A stretch of DNA of 64,000 nucleotides from Lacinutrix algicola (GTDB lineage: Bacteria > Bacteroidota > Bacteroidia > Flavobacteriales > Flavobacteriaceae), in assembly GCF_001418085.1 (NCBI RefSeq), contig NZ_LIQH01000039.1, positions 62,001 through 126,000 on the forward strand, given 5' to 3'. This document shows, one piece after another, positions 1 through 8,477 of this stretch. Under the pieces are notes generated by a model that was not told the origin of the DNA, did not search any database, and was given only the letters and a program-made list of their open reading frames with translations. Made by a program: the position numbers and the translations under genes. Position 1 is the first letter of the stretch. Each line of letters begins with the position of its first letter.

Positions 1-991
1 GAGGGACTTTAACAAAATCAGGATCACCTAAATAATAACTTCTATCTGCATAAGCGCGACGTTCAGCTTCAGCTAAAAGCTGAATTGTTTTTGCAGAGTT
101 GTGTCCAAATTCATCTAAGTTGTAACTTTCAACAGATTTTAATACTTGTGCCATAGTAATACCACCACTTGAAGGCGGAGACATTGAAATAATACGTAAA
201 TCGTCGTAATTAAAAGTAATAGGTGTTCTCCATTTTGCTTGGTAGTTCCCTAAATCTTCCTCAGTAATTATACCACCATTATCTTGAATAAACTGCGCTA
301 ATATTTTAGCCGTTTTTCCTTTGTAAAATTCATCACGACCGTTTTTCATTATTTGCGTTAGTGTTTCTGCTAATTCTGGATATTTAATAGTATCATTTGC
401 TTTCCAGTTTTTAAGAAACTGAATAGAATCTTTATTGGTTAGTTTAAAATCCGATTGCTTTTCTGCAATTCTAATTTCTTGCTTTTTAGTAACAATAACA
501 CCTCTTTTTGCTAAAGCGATAACAGGTTTTAAAATGGTTTCAATAGGTAATGAACCAAACTTTTTATGTACTTCAAAAACACCTGCAATTGTACCAGGAA
601 TTCCAACAGCCAATGCACCGCGTGTACTTATATCCGGAATAACATTTCCCAAAGAATCTAAATACATGTCTTTTGTAGCTGCCAATGGTGCTTTTTCTCT
701 ATAATCTAAAGCGCCAATTTTGCCATCGTTTAATCTATAAACCATAAAACCGCCACCACCAATATTTCCTGCATTTGGATATGCCACAGCTAAAGCAAGA
801 TCTGTAGCCATCATAGCATCAAAAGAGTTTCCGCCTTGTTCCATAATTTGTTTTGCAATGTTAGAAGCTTCAACTCTTGCCGAAACAACCATTGCTTGTT
901 GTGTAACTAAACCACGAATAGGTGCTTTCTTTTTACAAGAAAAACAGATTGTAATTGTCGCGATTACGAGTAGTGTATTTTTAAGCTTCAT
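1..991 (-). CDS. ggt: Gamma-glutamyltransferase, lipoprotein, C-terminal part missing
   Basis: The reading frame runs from an ATG at 991 to the window edge, giving about 330 residues of a protein that is normally about 560 long. The N-terminus reads MKLKNTLLVIATITICFSC, a lipoprotein signal ending in the lipobox CFSC, so the enzyme is probably anchored in the periplasm or outer membrane. The large-subunit signatures of the family are present: the Gly-rich stretch near residue 78 (GNIGGGGFM), the DYREKAP segment and the SMPPSSGGI-like motif near residue 275. These enzymes cleave glutathione and other gamma-glutamyl compounds. The autocatalytic threonine and the small subunit lie outside the window, so activity cannot be judged. 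Family assignment is firm. Confidence 0.93.
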   Translation of the reverse strand, partial: MKLKNTLLVIATITICFSCKKKAPIRGLVTQQAMVVSARVEASNIAKQIMEQGGNSFDAMMATDLALAVAYPNAGNIGGGGFMVYRLNDGKIGALDYREKAPLAATKDMYLDSLGNVIPDISTRGALAVGIPGTIAGVFEVHKKFGSLPIETILKPVIALAKRGVIVTKKQEIRIAEKQSDFKLTNKDSIQFLKNWKANDTIKYPELAETLTQIMKNGRDEFYKGKTAKILAQFIQDNGGIITEEDLGNYQAKWRTPITFNYDDLRIISMSPPSSGGITMAQVLKSVESYNLDEFGHNSAKTIQLLAEAERRAYADRSYYLGDPDFVKVP

Positions 992-1010
992 TTTTAGTAT
1001 CTGTTTTTTA

Positions 1011-1036
1011 ACGATTCTTCACTTCGTTCTGAATGA
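1011..1036. repeat. Degenerate short dispersed repeat remnant
   Basis: The text CGATTCTTCACTTCGTTC followed by TGAATGA resembles the widespread intergenic bacterial repeat that reads 'TTCTTCACTTCGTTCAGAATGAC'. It sits between the divergent ends of two minus-strand genes. Related fragments occur near 53649 and 60100. The link to the wider family is from memory. Confidence 0.4.
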
Positions 1037-1049
1037 TAAAATGTAAGGT

Positions 1050-1643
1050 TTATCTGTCTTCTATTTCTTTTAATTTTTTAGATGAAAACTGAATCAATTC
1101 ATCAAAAAAGCGGGTAAATTCATCTTCAAATTCATCATAGAATTCTTGAAGTTCGTTTACGGCTAAATTCATTTGAGATCGGTTTTGTGTTCTTTTATTC
1201 ATACCAACCAAAACTTTTCCAATACCTTCAATAGTAGCATAGCTTAATAGCCAATTATCGGCAATCATATAAGGCATCATTTTTTGAATTCTAGCCGGTA
1301 ATACTTCAAAATTATCTTGTAAACTACTGTAGAAATTATCAATATATTCAGCTAATGGCACGTTAGAATAATTACTCCAGTTTTTAGCTAAAAAATGATC
1401 GTATAAAATATCTACAATTACTCCAGAATAATGTCCATAATTTTTATGAAGCCTTTTAGTGCTTATTCTTACTGTTTTGTGAGCATCTGTAAACGTATCT
1501 ATTTGGCGATGTAATAAAATACCTGTTTGTATATCTGTTGGATATTTCTGGTATTTTTTACCACGAATACCATCTGCAATAAAATTACCAATAGTTATGT
1601 CTTTGTTATTTCCAGATAAATATATGTGTGCGAGAAAATTCAT
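1050..1643 (-). CDS. acpH: Acyl carrier protein phosphodiesterase (AcpH family)
   Basis: 197 residues, the usual length for this family. The N-terminus MNFLAHIYLSG and the following GNFIADGIRGK and GILLHRQIDTFTDAH segments are the family hallmarks; His and Asp residues of these motifs bind metal in this HD-like fold. The family removes the 4'-phosphopantetheine arm from acyl carrier protein, giving apo-ACP in the cytoplasm. It is transcribed in the same direction as the gamma-glutamyltransferase but with a 58-base gap that holds a repeat remnant, so co-transcription is uncertain. In several lineages this family also acts in unrelated phosphodiester chemistry, so the exact substrate is inferred. 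Confidence 0.85.
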   Translation of the reverse strand: MNFLAHIYLSGNNKDITIGNFIADGIRGKKYQKYPTDIQTGILLHRQIDTFTDAHKTVRISTKRLHKNYGHYSGVIVDILYDHFLAKNWSNYSNVPLAEYIDNFYSSLQDNFEVLPARIQKMMPYMIADNWLLSYATIEGIGKVLVGMNKRTQNRSQMNLAVNELQEFYDEFEDEFTRFFDELIQFSSKKLKEIEDR

Positions 1644-1690
1644 AGGTCGAATTTACGAATTCAGAATAGATAAATCCGCTTTTGAAATAG

Positions 1691-1698
1691 TATATTTG
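1691..1698 (+). promoter_or_regulatory. Probable -7 promoter box for glmM
   Basis: TATATTTG fits the Bacteroidota -7 consensus TAnnTTTG and lies 26 bases before the glmM start. No convincing -33 TTG was found at the expected distance, so the call rests on one box. Confidence 0.4.
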
Positions 1699-1724
1699 TA
1701 GTTCAATTTTAAAAATTATATTTC

Positions 1725-3113
1725 ATGACACTTATAAAATCTATTTCAGGAATTCGAGGTACTATTGGAGGAAACGTTGGAGAAAACCTTACACCAATTG
1801 ATGCAGTAAAGTTTGCATCAGCATACGGTACTTGGTTAAAAACACAACGTACTAAAGATAATTATCGTGTTGTTGTGGGCAGAGATGCTAGAATTTCTGG
1901 AGCAATGATTCAAAACCTAGTAATGAATACTTTAGTAGGTTTAGGTATTGATGTTATAGATTTAGATTTGTCTACAACACCTACTGTTGAAATTGCAGTA
2001 CCAATGGAACATGCCGATGGTGGTATTATTTTAACAGCAAGTCATAACCCAAAACAATGGAATGCTTTAAAATTATTAAATGCTAAAGGAGAGTTTTTAG
2101 ATGCAGCTGAAGGTGCCAAAATTTTAGAGATAGCAGAAAGCAATGATATGCAATTTGCAGATGTAGATAGTTTAGGAGAAATTACTAAAAATGATGCTTA
2201 TATCGATATCCATATCGACGAAGTTTTAGAATTAGAATACGTAGATAAAAAAGCGATTGCAGCAGCAAATTTTAAAGTTGTTGTAGATGGTGTAAATTCA
2301 ACAGGAGGTATTGCTATTCCTTTATTATTAGAACGTTTAGGCGTAGAAGCTGTAAAGTTATACTGTGATCCAACAGGAGAGTTTCCGCACAATCCAGAAC
2401 CTTTAAAAGAACATTTAACAGATTTATCTGCGGAAGTAATAAAACATCATGCAGATTTTGGTATTGTTGTAGATCCAGATGTAGATAGATTAGCTTTTAT
2501 GGATGAAAACGGAGAGATGTTTGGCGAAGAATATACATTAGTAGCCTGTGCAGATCTCGTTTTAAGTAGAAACCCAGGAAATACGGTAAGTAATATGAGC
2601 TCAACAAGAGCCTTGCGCGATGTTACCGAAAAACATGGTGGAACTTACGAAGCTAGTGCTGTTGGAGAAGTGAATGTAGTAACGTTAATGAAAAAAAATA
2701 ACGCTGTAATTGGTGGAGAAGGTAATGGTGGTATTATTTATCCAGCGTCTCACTATGGGCGTGATGCCTTAGTTGGTGTGGCTTTATTTTTAACACTTTT
2801 AGCGGAAAAGAAAATAAGTGTAAGTGAACTAAAAAAAACATACACTAGTTACTTTATGAGTAAAAAGAAAATAGCCTTAACACCACAAATTAATGTCGAT
2901 GCTATTTTAATGGAAATGGCAGCAAAGTATAAAGATGAAAATTTAAACACTGTTGATGGTGTAAAAATTGATTTTGCTGAAAATTGGGTGCACTTAAGAA
3001 AAAGTAATACAGAACCAATTATTAGAATATATACTGAAGCAAAGTCGCAGCAAATAGCAGATGATTTAGCCAATAAGATTATTGATGAAATTAAAGCTAT
3101 CGCTAAAATATAG
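1725..3113 (+). CDS. glmM: Phosphoglucosamine mutase / phosphohexomutase
   Basis: 462 residues with the four phosphohexomutase signatures in order: phosphoserine loop TASHNP with Ser106, metal-binding loop DPDVDRLA near residue 248, sugar-binding GEGNGG near 331, and phosphate-binding RKSNTEP near 430. The N-terminal SISGIRGTIGG is typical. It interconverts glucosamine-6-phosphate and glucosamine-1-phosphate on the way to UDP-GlcNAc for peptidoglycan and lipid A. Family length is about 445-465. A phosphomannomutase role cannot be excluded from sequence alone, because Bacteroidota GlmM and ManB are close. The aminotransferase 24 bases downstream is probably co-transcribed. Confidence 0.9.
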   Translation: MTLIKSISGIRGTIGGNVGENLTPIDAVKFASAYGTWLKTQRTKDNYRVVVGRDARISGAMIQNLVMNTLVGLGIDVIDLDLSTTPTVEIAVPMEHADGGIILTASHNPKQWNALKLLNAKGEFLDAAEGAKILEIAESNDMQFADVDSLGEITKNDAYIDIHIDEVLELEYVDKKAIAAANFKVVVDGVNSTGGIAIPLLLERLGVEAVKLYCDPTGEFPHNPEPLKEHLTDLSAEVIKHHADFGIVVDPDVDRLAFMDENGEMFGEEYTLVACADLVLSRNPGNTVSNMSSTRALRDVTEKHGGTYEASAVGEVNVVTLMKKNNAVIGGEGNGGIIYPASHYGRDALVGVALFLTLLAEKKISVSELKKTYTSYFMSKKKIALTPQINVDAILMEMAAKYKDENLNTVDGVKIDFAENWVHLRKSNTEPIIRIYTEAKSQQIADDLANKIIDEIKAIAKI

Positions 3114-3137
3114 TATTAATAGAATAATATAATTATT

Positions 3138-4637
3138 ATGATTACTACAAAAACACCAAGAGAAAGACAGTCTGAATTAGAAGCTTATTTTTCTCAATTT
3201 AGAAAACATATTGTTGGTATAGATCAAGAATTTGAATCGCCTTACGGAAAGCAAAAAATTATCTATACAGATTGGACAGCTTCTGGTCGTTTATACAGAC
3301 CAATAGAAGATAAGATCGTCAATCAATTTGGTCCTTTTGTAGCAAATACGCATACCGAAACGACTGTTTCTGGTACAGCAATGACGAATGCTTACCATAA
3401 AGCAAGACATATTATTAAAGGTCATGTAAATACAAATGCGGACGATGTTTTAATTGTTTCTGGAAACGGCATGACGAGTGTTGTCAATAAGTTTCAGCGT
3501 ATTTTAGGTTTAAAAGTACCAGAGAATATTGCCAAATATGCTAAAATACCAGACGAAATTCGTCCTGTAGTATTTGTAACGCACATGGAGCACCATTCTA
3601 ACCATACGTCTTGGTTAGAAACTATGGCAAAAGTAGAAGTAATTCCTGCTGGCGATGATGGTTTATTCAGTTTAGAAAACTTAGAAACACTATTAGAAAA
3701 ATATAAAGACTGTACACTAAAAATAGCTTCGGTTATTGGTGGTAGTAATGTTACAGGTATCCAAACACCACATCATAAAATAGCAAAACTAATGCACAAA
3801 CATGGTGGTGTTTGTTTTGTAGATTTTGCATGTTCTGCACCGTATGTGGATATCGATATGCATCCTGAAAATGAAGACGAAGCACTAGATGCTATTTTCT
3901 TTTCGCCTCATAAATTTTTGGGTGGACCCGGAACTTCTGGTGTATTAGTTTTTAATAAAAAACTATATAAAAATATGGTGCCAGATTGTCCAGGTGGCGG
4001 TACTGTATCATGGACCAATCCTTGGGGAGAACACAAGTATATTGAAAGTATAGAAGATAGGGAAGATGGTGGTACGCCAGGTTTTTTACAAACCATAAAA
4101 ACAGCATTGTGTATTAAATTAAAAGACAAAATGGGAGTTAAAAACATGCTTGATCGTGAGCATGAATTATTACACCAAGTGTTTTCTAATTTAGATGGCG
4201 TTGATAATATTAAAATTCTAGCTGGTGACCATAAAGACCGTTTGGGTGTAGTTTCTTTTTACGTAGAAGAATTGCATTTTAATTTAGGTGTTAAAATATT
4301 AAACGATAAATTCGGAATACAAACTCGTGGTGGTTGCAGTTGTGCGGGTACTTACGGTCATTACTTATTGCACGTAGATCAAGAACAATCGCATAGTTTA
4401 GTGAATGAGATTTCTTTAGGAGATTTAATACGTAAGCCAGGTTGGATACGTATGTCTATTCATCCAACAACTACTTGCGATGAGATAGATTACGTTTGTG
4501 AAAGCTTAATTGCTTTAGCCGAGAACCATAAAGAATGGGCTAAAGATTATGAGTATAACAAAGCTAATAATGAGTTTATACATAAAACATTTGTTCCAAA
4601 AAATGACGTAAGAGTTAGCGATTGGTTTGAAATGTAA
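3138..4637 (+). CDS. Class V aminotransferase (cysteine desulfurase-like PLP enzyme)
   Basis: 499 residues, fold-type I PLP enzyme. The PLP lysine is Lys259 in SPHKFLGGPGTSG, preceded by the cofactor-binding region VDFACSAPYVDID (Asp pairing with the pyridine nitrogen). Near residue 396 there is RGGCSCAGTYGH, a Cys-rich loop in the position where cysteine desulfurases carry the catalytic Cys. The protein is about 100 residues longer than SufS/IscS and lacks a neighbouring suf operon, so the substrate is unknown; a desulfurase or selenocysteine-lyase-like role is possible. It follows glmM closely and is convergent with the acyltransferase gene downstream. Confidence 0.82.
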   Translation: MITTKTPRERQSELEAYFSQFRKHIVGIDQEFESPYGKQKIIYTDWTASGRLYRPIEDKIVNQFGPFVANTHTETTVSGTAMTNAYHKARHIIKGHVNTNADDVLIVSGNGMTSVVNKFQRILGLKVPENIAKYAKIPDEIRPVVFVTHMEHHSNHTSWLETMAKVEVIPAGDDGLFSLENLETLLEKYKDCTLKIASVIGGSNVTGIQTPHHKIAKLMHKHGGVCFVDFACSAPYVDIDMHPENEDEALDAIFFSPHKFLGGPGTSGVLVFNKKLYKNMVPDCPGGGTVSWTNPWGEHKYIESIEDREDGGTPGFLQTIKTALCIKLKDKMGVKNMLDREHELLHQVFSNLDGVDNIKILAGDHKDRLGVVSFYVEELHFNLGVKILNDKFGIQTRGGCSCAGTYGHYLLHVDQEQSHSLVNEISLGDLIRKPGWIRMSIHPTTTCDEIDYVCESLIALAENHKEWAKDYEYNKANNEFIHKTFVPKNDVRVSDWFEM

Positions 4638-4739
4638 TATTTTAGAATAAAAAGAAACATCTCAAGCAAAAAGTAATTCTTGAACAAAAAAATCATAGCT
4701 TTTCTTATTTGGATTTTTTTATTTGAAGACCTAATGTTT

Positions 4740-5630
4740 TTAAAGGAATTTGGCAGGTACTTTATCACGATGTTTCCAACGCTTGTGTGTCCATAAGTAA
4801 TATTCAGGCTGCTCTTTTATTTGTGCTTCAACAAGCATCTTAAAAGCGTCTGTAATCTCGTAATTATCAAATTCTTTTGGGTGTTCTGCAATTGTTTTAA
4901 ACGTCGTTTCGTAATACCCACGTTTTATTTTTCTAACATCAAAAAATACAACTGCCATATCTAGGTCTTTGGCTAACATTTCGGCACCAGTATAAAAAGG
5001 AACTTTAATACCCATAAAATCGTTCCAATGGTGTGCTTTATCCACTTTTGGAGATTGGTCTGCAACAAAACCAGTAATGCTTAATTCGCCACTTGCTTTT
5101 ACGTCTTTTAGTGTTTGTATGGTTTCTTTAGTTGTAATTAAATGACTATTGTAACGCGCACGAATACGTTTTACTAAACCATCGAAATATTTGTTATTCA
5201 ATCTTTTATAAACGGCGAATCCTTTATGGCTAACGTAGGTTTGAAGAATGAAAATCCACTCCCAACTCGCATAATGACCACACATTATAATAACGTCTCG
5301 TTTTTCTTTTTCTAGTTTCTGAAGGACTTCAATATTTGTAAATGCGTAGCGTTTTTTCATTTGAGCTTCAGAAATCGACATAGATTTTATAGCTTCAACT
5401 ACCATATCGCATAAATGATGATAGAATTTTTTTGTAATGGTATTTATTTCTTCCGAAGATTTCTCTGGAAAAACAAGATTTAAGTTTTCTTGCACAGTTT
5501 TTTTACGATAACCGAAAATACGATAGATAAAAAGGTACAGAAAATCTGAAAAAGCATATAATAACCTAAACGGAAGGATAGATACTAGCCATAAAAACGG
5601 ATAAATTAAAATGTACGCTATTAATTGCAT
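4740..5630 (-). CDS. Lysophospholipid/lipid A acyltransferase family protein (LpxL/HtrB-like)
   Basis: 296 residues. An N-terminal hydrophobic segment (residues 1-35) anchors it to the inner membrane, and GHYASWEW near residue 118 supplies the HX4E catalytic motif of the LpxL/HtrB family. Later motifs (ADQSPKVDKAHH and FFDVRKIKRGYYETTF) fit the same family. It probably transfers an acyl chain to a lipid A precursor or, in Bacteroidota, to another glycolipid or aminolipid; the precise acceptor is not visible. It shares an intergenic region with the rhomboid gene, transcribed away from it, and the overlapping promoter boxes of both genes can be seen there. Confidence 0.88.
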   Translation of the reverse strand: MQLIAYILIYPFLWLVSILPFRLLYAFSDFLYLFIYRIFGYRKKTVQENLNLVFPEKSSEEINTITKKFYHHLCDMVVEAIKSMSISEAQMKKRYAFTNIEVLQKLEKEKRDVIIMCGHYASWEWIFILQTYVSHKGFAVYKRLNNKYFDGLVKRIRARYNSHLITTKETIQTLKDVKASGELSITGFVADQSPKVDKAHHWNDFMGIKVPFYTGAEMLAKDLDMAVVFFDVRKIKRGYYETTFKTIAEHPKEFDNYEITDAFKMLVEAQIKEQPEYYLWTHKRWKHRDKVPAKFL

Positions 5631-5640
5631 GAATTAGTTT

Positions 5641-5648
5641 TAAATTTG
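5641..5648 (+). promoter_or_regulatory. -7 box for the rhomboid gene
   Basis: TAAATTTG matches TAnnTTTG and lies 43 bases upstream of the rhomboid start. It is interleaved with an opposite-strand box at 5655-5662. No clear -33 box was seen. Confidence 0.4.
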
Positions 5649-5654
5649 TAGCAG

Positions 5655-5662
5655 CAAATATA
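5655..5662 (-). promoter_or_regulatory. -7 box for the acyltransferase gene
   Basis: On the minus strand the text reads TATATTTG, matching TAnnTTTG, 25 bases before the acyltransferase start at 5630. The two divergent boxes are 6 bases apart, so polymerases on the two strands would probably interfere. Confidence 0.4.
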
Positions 5663-5690
5663 TGCTATATTTAAAAAAACAGAATACTTA

Positions 5691-6326
5691 ATGGGTAATT
5701 TAAATGTTGTAACAATTGTATTAATAATAGCGAATGTACTATTCTCTATTAAAGGATTTAATGACTTTAGTTTTTTCGAAAAGTATAAGTTCAATATTGG
5801 TGCTATAAAAAGAGGTGAGAAAATAAGAATGTTAACGTCTGGTTTTCTTCATGTAAATCCGCAGCACTTATTATTTAATATGCTTACATTATTTTTCTTT
5901 GCAAATGGTGTTATTTATCGCATTGGAGAATTAAGTTTTGTAATAATATATTTCGCTAGTTTAATTACAGGTAGTTTATTGTCTTACCTTTTTCATAAAA
6001 ATGAATATCAATATTCGGCAGTTGGAGCAAGTGGAGCAGTAATGGGTATAATATACTCTTCAATATTATTTGATCCTTGGATGGAAATTAACTTCTTTAT
6101 ACCAGGTTTCGTTTTCGGGATAGGTTACTTGCTATACTCCATTTATGGTATGAAAAACAAAACAGACAACATTGGGCACGATGCCCATTTTGGAGGTGCA
6201 GTTGGTGGTTATGCAATGACTCTAATTTTAGCGCCAAGTTTACTTCAACAAGATTTAATGATGATGTTACTAATGGGTTTACCAATAGTAGTATTATTTG
6301 TCATGAAAAAAATAGGTAAAATATAG
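5691..6326 (+). CDS. Rhomboid family intramembrane serine protease
   Basis: 211 residues with about six hydrophobic segments. The catalytic dyad is visible: Ser114 in GASGAVMG and His166 in HDAHFGGAVGG. The HxxxN-type motif of the oxyanion region is seen as HLLFNMLTLFFF in the second transmembrane helix. It cleaves membrane proteins within the lipid bilayer; substrates are unknown. It lies 4 bases before mnmE, so the two genes are very likely one transcript. The length fits the minimal six-helix bacterial rhomboid core. Confidence 0.93.
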   Translation: MGNLNVVTIVLIIANVLFSIKGFNDFSFFEKYKFNIGAIKRGEKIRMLTSGFLHVNPQHLLFNMLTLFFFANGVIYRIGELSFVIIYFASLITGSLLSYLFHKNEYQYSAVGASGAVMGIIYSSILFDPWMEINFFIPGFVFGIGYLLYSIYGMKNKTDNIGHDAHFGGAVGGYAMTLILAPSLLQQDLMMMLLMGLPIVVLFVMKKIGKI

Positions 6327-6330
6327 TCTT

Positions 6331-7725
6331 ATGAATTATAATAACGATACCATAGTTGCGCTAGCAACAGCCTCTGGTGCTGGAGCAGTAGCAATAATAA
6401 GATTATCTGGTGAAGCCGCCATTACTATTGCAGACGCCAATTTTCAGTCTGTTAAAAAGAATAAATCATTAACAACGCAAAAAACGCATACTATCCATTT
6501 AGGACATATAATGGATGGGAAACGTACTATTGACGAAGTTTTAGTTTCTGTTTTTAAAAACCCAAACTCTTACACAGGAGAAAATGTAGTCGAAATTTCT
6601 TGTCACGGTTCTATATACATTCAGCAAGAAATTATTCAGTTATTTCTTAGAAATGGTTGTAGAATGGCAAATGCAGGAGAGTTTACTTTACGTGCCTTTT
6701 TAAACGCAAAGTTAGATTTAAGTCAGGCAGAAGCTGTGGCAGATTTAATTGCCAGTGACAACGAAGCCTCACACCAAATCGCGATGCAACAAATGCGTGG
6801 TGGTTTTTCTAGCGAAATTGCAAAACTACGCGAAGAATTAATGAATTTTGCTTCATTAATAGAACTAGAATTGGACTTTGCTGAGGAAGATGTAGAATTT
6901 GCCGACCGAACGCAATTTAAAGAATTAATAGTACGCATAGAGTTTGTATTAAAGCGTTTAATAGACAGTTTTGCTGTAGGAAACGTAATTAAAAATGGAA
7001 TTCCTGTTGCTATTGTTGGTGAGCCTAATGTGGGTAAATCGACACTTTTAAACGCCCTTTTAAACGAAGAACGCGCCATCGTAAGTGATATTGCAGGTAC
7101 CACTAGAGATACTATTGAAGACGAATTAGTAATAGAAGGCATCGGTTTTAGGTTTATTGATACTGCAGGAATTAGAGAGACAGAAGATGTTGTAGAAAGT
7201 ATTGGTATAAAAAAGACTTTCGAAAAAATGGAGCAAGCCCAAGTGGTTGTTTTATTGTTTTCTGCTGAAGAGTTTAAAACCGAAAGTAAAAGATTGAAGG
7301 TAGAAATAGAGAAAATAAAAAACCGTTTCCCATTAAAGCCATTAATAATTATCTCTAACAAAGTAGATACTTTAAATGAAGCCGAATTAAGCACCTTAAA
7401 ATCTCAGTTTGAAGAACTTCATTTATTATCTGCAAAAACTGGTGTTGGAGTAGAGGAACTTAAAGAAAAACTAATAGGTTTTGTAAATACTGGAGCGCTT
7501 AGAAATAACGAAACGATAGTAACCAATACACGCCATTACGATTCACTTTTAAAAGCATTTCAAGAAATAAACAGCGTAAAATCTGGTTTAGAAACTGGTA
7601 TTTCGGGAGATTTATTAGCTATAGATGTTAGGCAAGCGTTGTATCATTTTGGTGAGATTACTGGTACGATAACAAGCGACGATTTGTTGGGTAATATTTT
7701 TGCGAATTTTTGTATCGGTAAATAA
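6331..7725 (+). CDS. mnmE: tRNA modification GTPase MnmE
   Basis: 464 residues with an N-terminal tetrahydrofolate-binding domain (residues 1-120), a helical domain, the G domain with Walker A GEPNVGKST near residue 230 and NKVD near 350, and the C-terminal FCIGK whose Cys is conserved in the family. With MnmG it forms the 5-carboxymethylaminomethyl group on the wobble uridine of certain tRNAs. The start follows the rhomboid stop by 4 bases. A large opposite-strand reading frame inside it is an artefact of codon bias. Confidence 0.97.
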   Translation: MNYNNDTIVALATASGAGAVAIIRLSGEAAITIADANFQSVKKNKSLTTQKTHTIHLGHIMDGKRTIDEVLVSVFKNPNSYTGENVVEISCHGSIYIQQEIIQLFLRNGCRMANAGEFTLRAFLNAKLDLSQAEAVADLIASDNEASHQIAMQQMRGGFSSEIAKLREELMNFASLIELELDFAEEDVEFADRTQFKELIVRIEFVLKRLIDSFAVGNVIKNGIPVAIVGEPNVGKSTLLNALLNEERAIVSDIAGTTRDTIEDELVIEGIGFRFIDTAGIRETEDVVESIGIKKTFEKMEQAQVVVLLFSAEEFKTESKRLKVEIEKIKNRFPLKPLIIISNKVDTLNEAELSTLKSQFEELHLLSAKTGVGVEELKEKLIGFVNTGALRNNETIVTNTRHYDSLLKAFQEINSVKSGLETGISGDLLAIDVRQALYHFGEITGTITSDDLLGNIFANFCIGK

Positions 7726-7756
7726 GTATACAAAGTAATACAAACAAAAACGTTAT

Positions 7757-7779
7757 AAACCTTTATATTATAAGGGTTT
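7757..7779 (+). terminator. Weak stem-loop after mnmE
   Basis: AAACCTTTATA and TTATAAGGGTTT form a near-palindromic stem 32 bases after the mnmE stop. It is AU-rich and has no clean T run, so termination efficiency is doubtful. Confidence 0.35.
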
Positions 7780-7808
7780 ATATTTAAAATTATAAAGTAA
7801 ATACTAAA

Positions 7809-7870
7809 ATTTGCTTTTTGTTGAGTATTGTATTATTAGCACACATGCTAACACTATTTTAAAAGCAAAT
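7809..7870. repeat. Nested inverted repeats upstream of a small gene
   Basis: ATTTGCTTTT (7809-7818) and AAAAGCAAAT (7861-7870) form a perfect 10-bp inverted repeat. Between them TTAGC and GCTAA flank a 6-base loop around 7836-7851. The transcript of this 238-base intergenic region could fold as a long hairpin about 95 bases before the 7964 gene. Confidence 0.45.
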
Positions 7871-7963
7871 GAAATAGGAGTGTATATTTAATAAAATGAG
7901 AGAATTTATACAAGAGTTCGTTTAAATATTGATAGGATAAAACATATTCAAAATTTTAATTAC

Positions 7964-8323
7964 ATGCAATTGAACCAACTACCAGGAATCTATAACATTA
8001 AAGGAAGCAATCAAGACGAAGCAGGAACAACCTATAATGGCACATTAGAATTAACCTTAAACGAAAACAATAGAGTTAACGCTAAGTGGGTAATAAACGA
8101 GAGCCAAGTACAACAAGGAACTGGCTTTTTTAAAGATAATATTTTGGTTATTAATTTTAATTATAAAGGCGATGATGAGCTTATTTATAAAGGCGTTGTG
8201 GTATACAAATGTATTACTCAAGATATTTTGGATGGGTTTTGGTCTGAGAAACATGGTAATCCATTATACTTAGCCGTTGAACGTTGTTTTAGAATTGGTA
8301 CGCAAAAAGAAGCAGCTAATTAA
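7964..8323 (+). CDS. Conserved hypothetical protein, beta-rich, 119 aa
   Basis: Not recognised. The protein is predicted soluble, without a signal peptide or membrane segment. Alternating hydrophobic and polar residues (GTLELTLNENNRVNAKWVIN, then FFKDNILVINFNYKG) suggest a small antiparallel beta barrel such as a lipocalin- or FABP-like fold, but no diagnostic motif is present. It has an unusually long upstream region containing inverted repeats at 7809-7870, which might form a regulated leader. ATG at 7964 is the first in-frame start after a stop. Confidence 0.65.
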   Translation: MQLNQLPGIYNIKGSNQDEAGTTYNGTLELTLNENNRVNAKWVINESQVQQGTGFFKDNILVINFNYKGDDELIYKGVVVYKCITQDILDGFWSEKHGNPLYLAVERCFRIGTQKEAAN

Positions 8324-8477
8324 TGTTAATTAGAGTCTATTAAGAATTTAGCTAAGCGCTTTATTCTAAAATTAATATAATAATTACCGTTTAAATTAAG
8401 TAAGAAGTATAATAATATAGAGTTATCTTGCAGCCGTTTTAGTTGTAGTTAATACAATTAATATAAAAGTAACAATT

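Noticed and set aside
858-1046. 62-aa plus-strand frame over the start of ggt
   Set aside because: Antisense to the lipoprotein signal and promoter region of ggt; composition is that of a reversed signal peptide.
6723-7394. 223-aa open frame on the minus strand inside mnmE
   Set aside because: Serine-, isoleucine- and asparagine-rich shadow of mnmE codon usage; mnmE is certain and covers the whole region.
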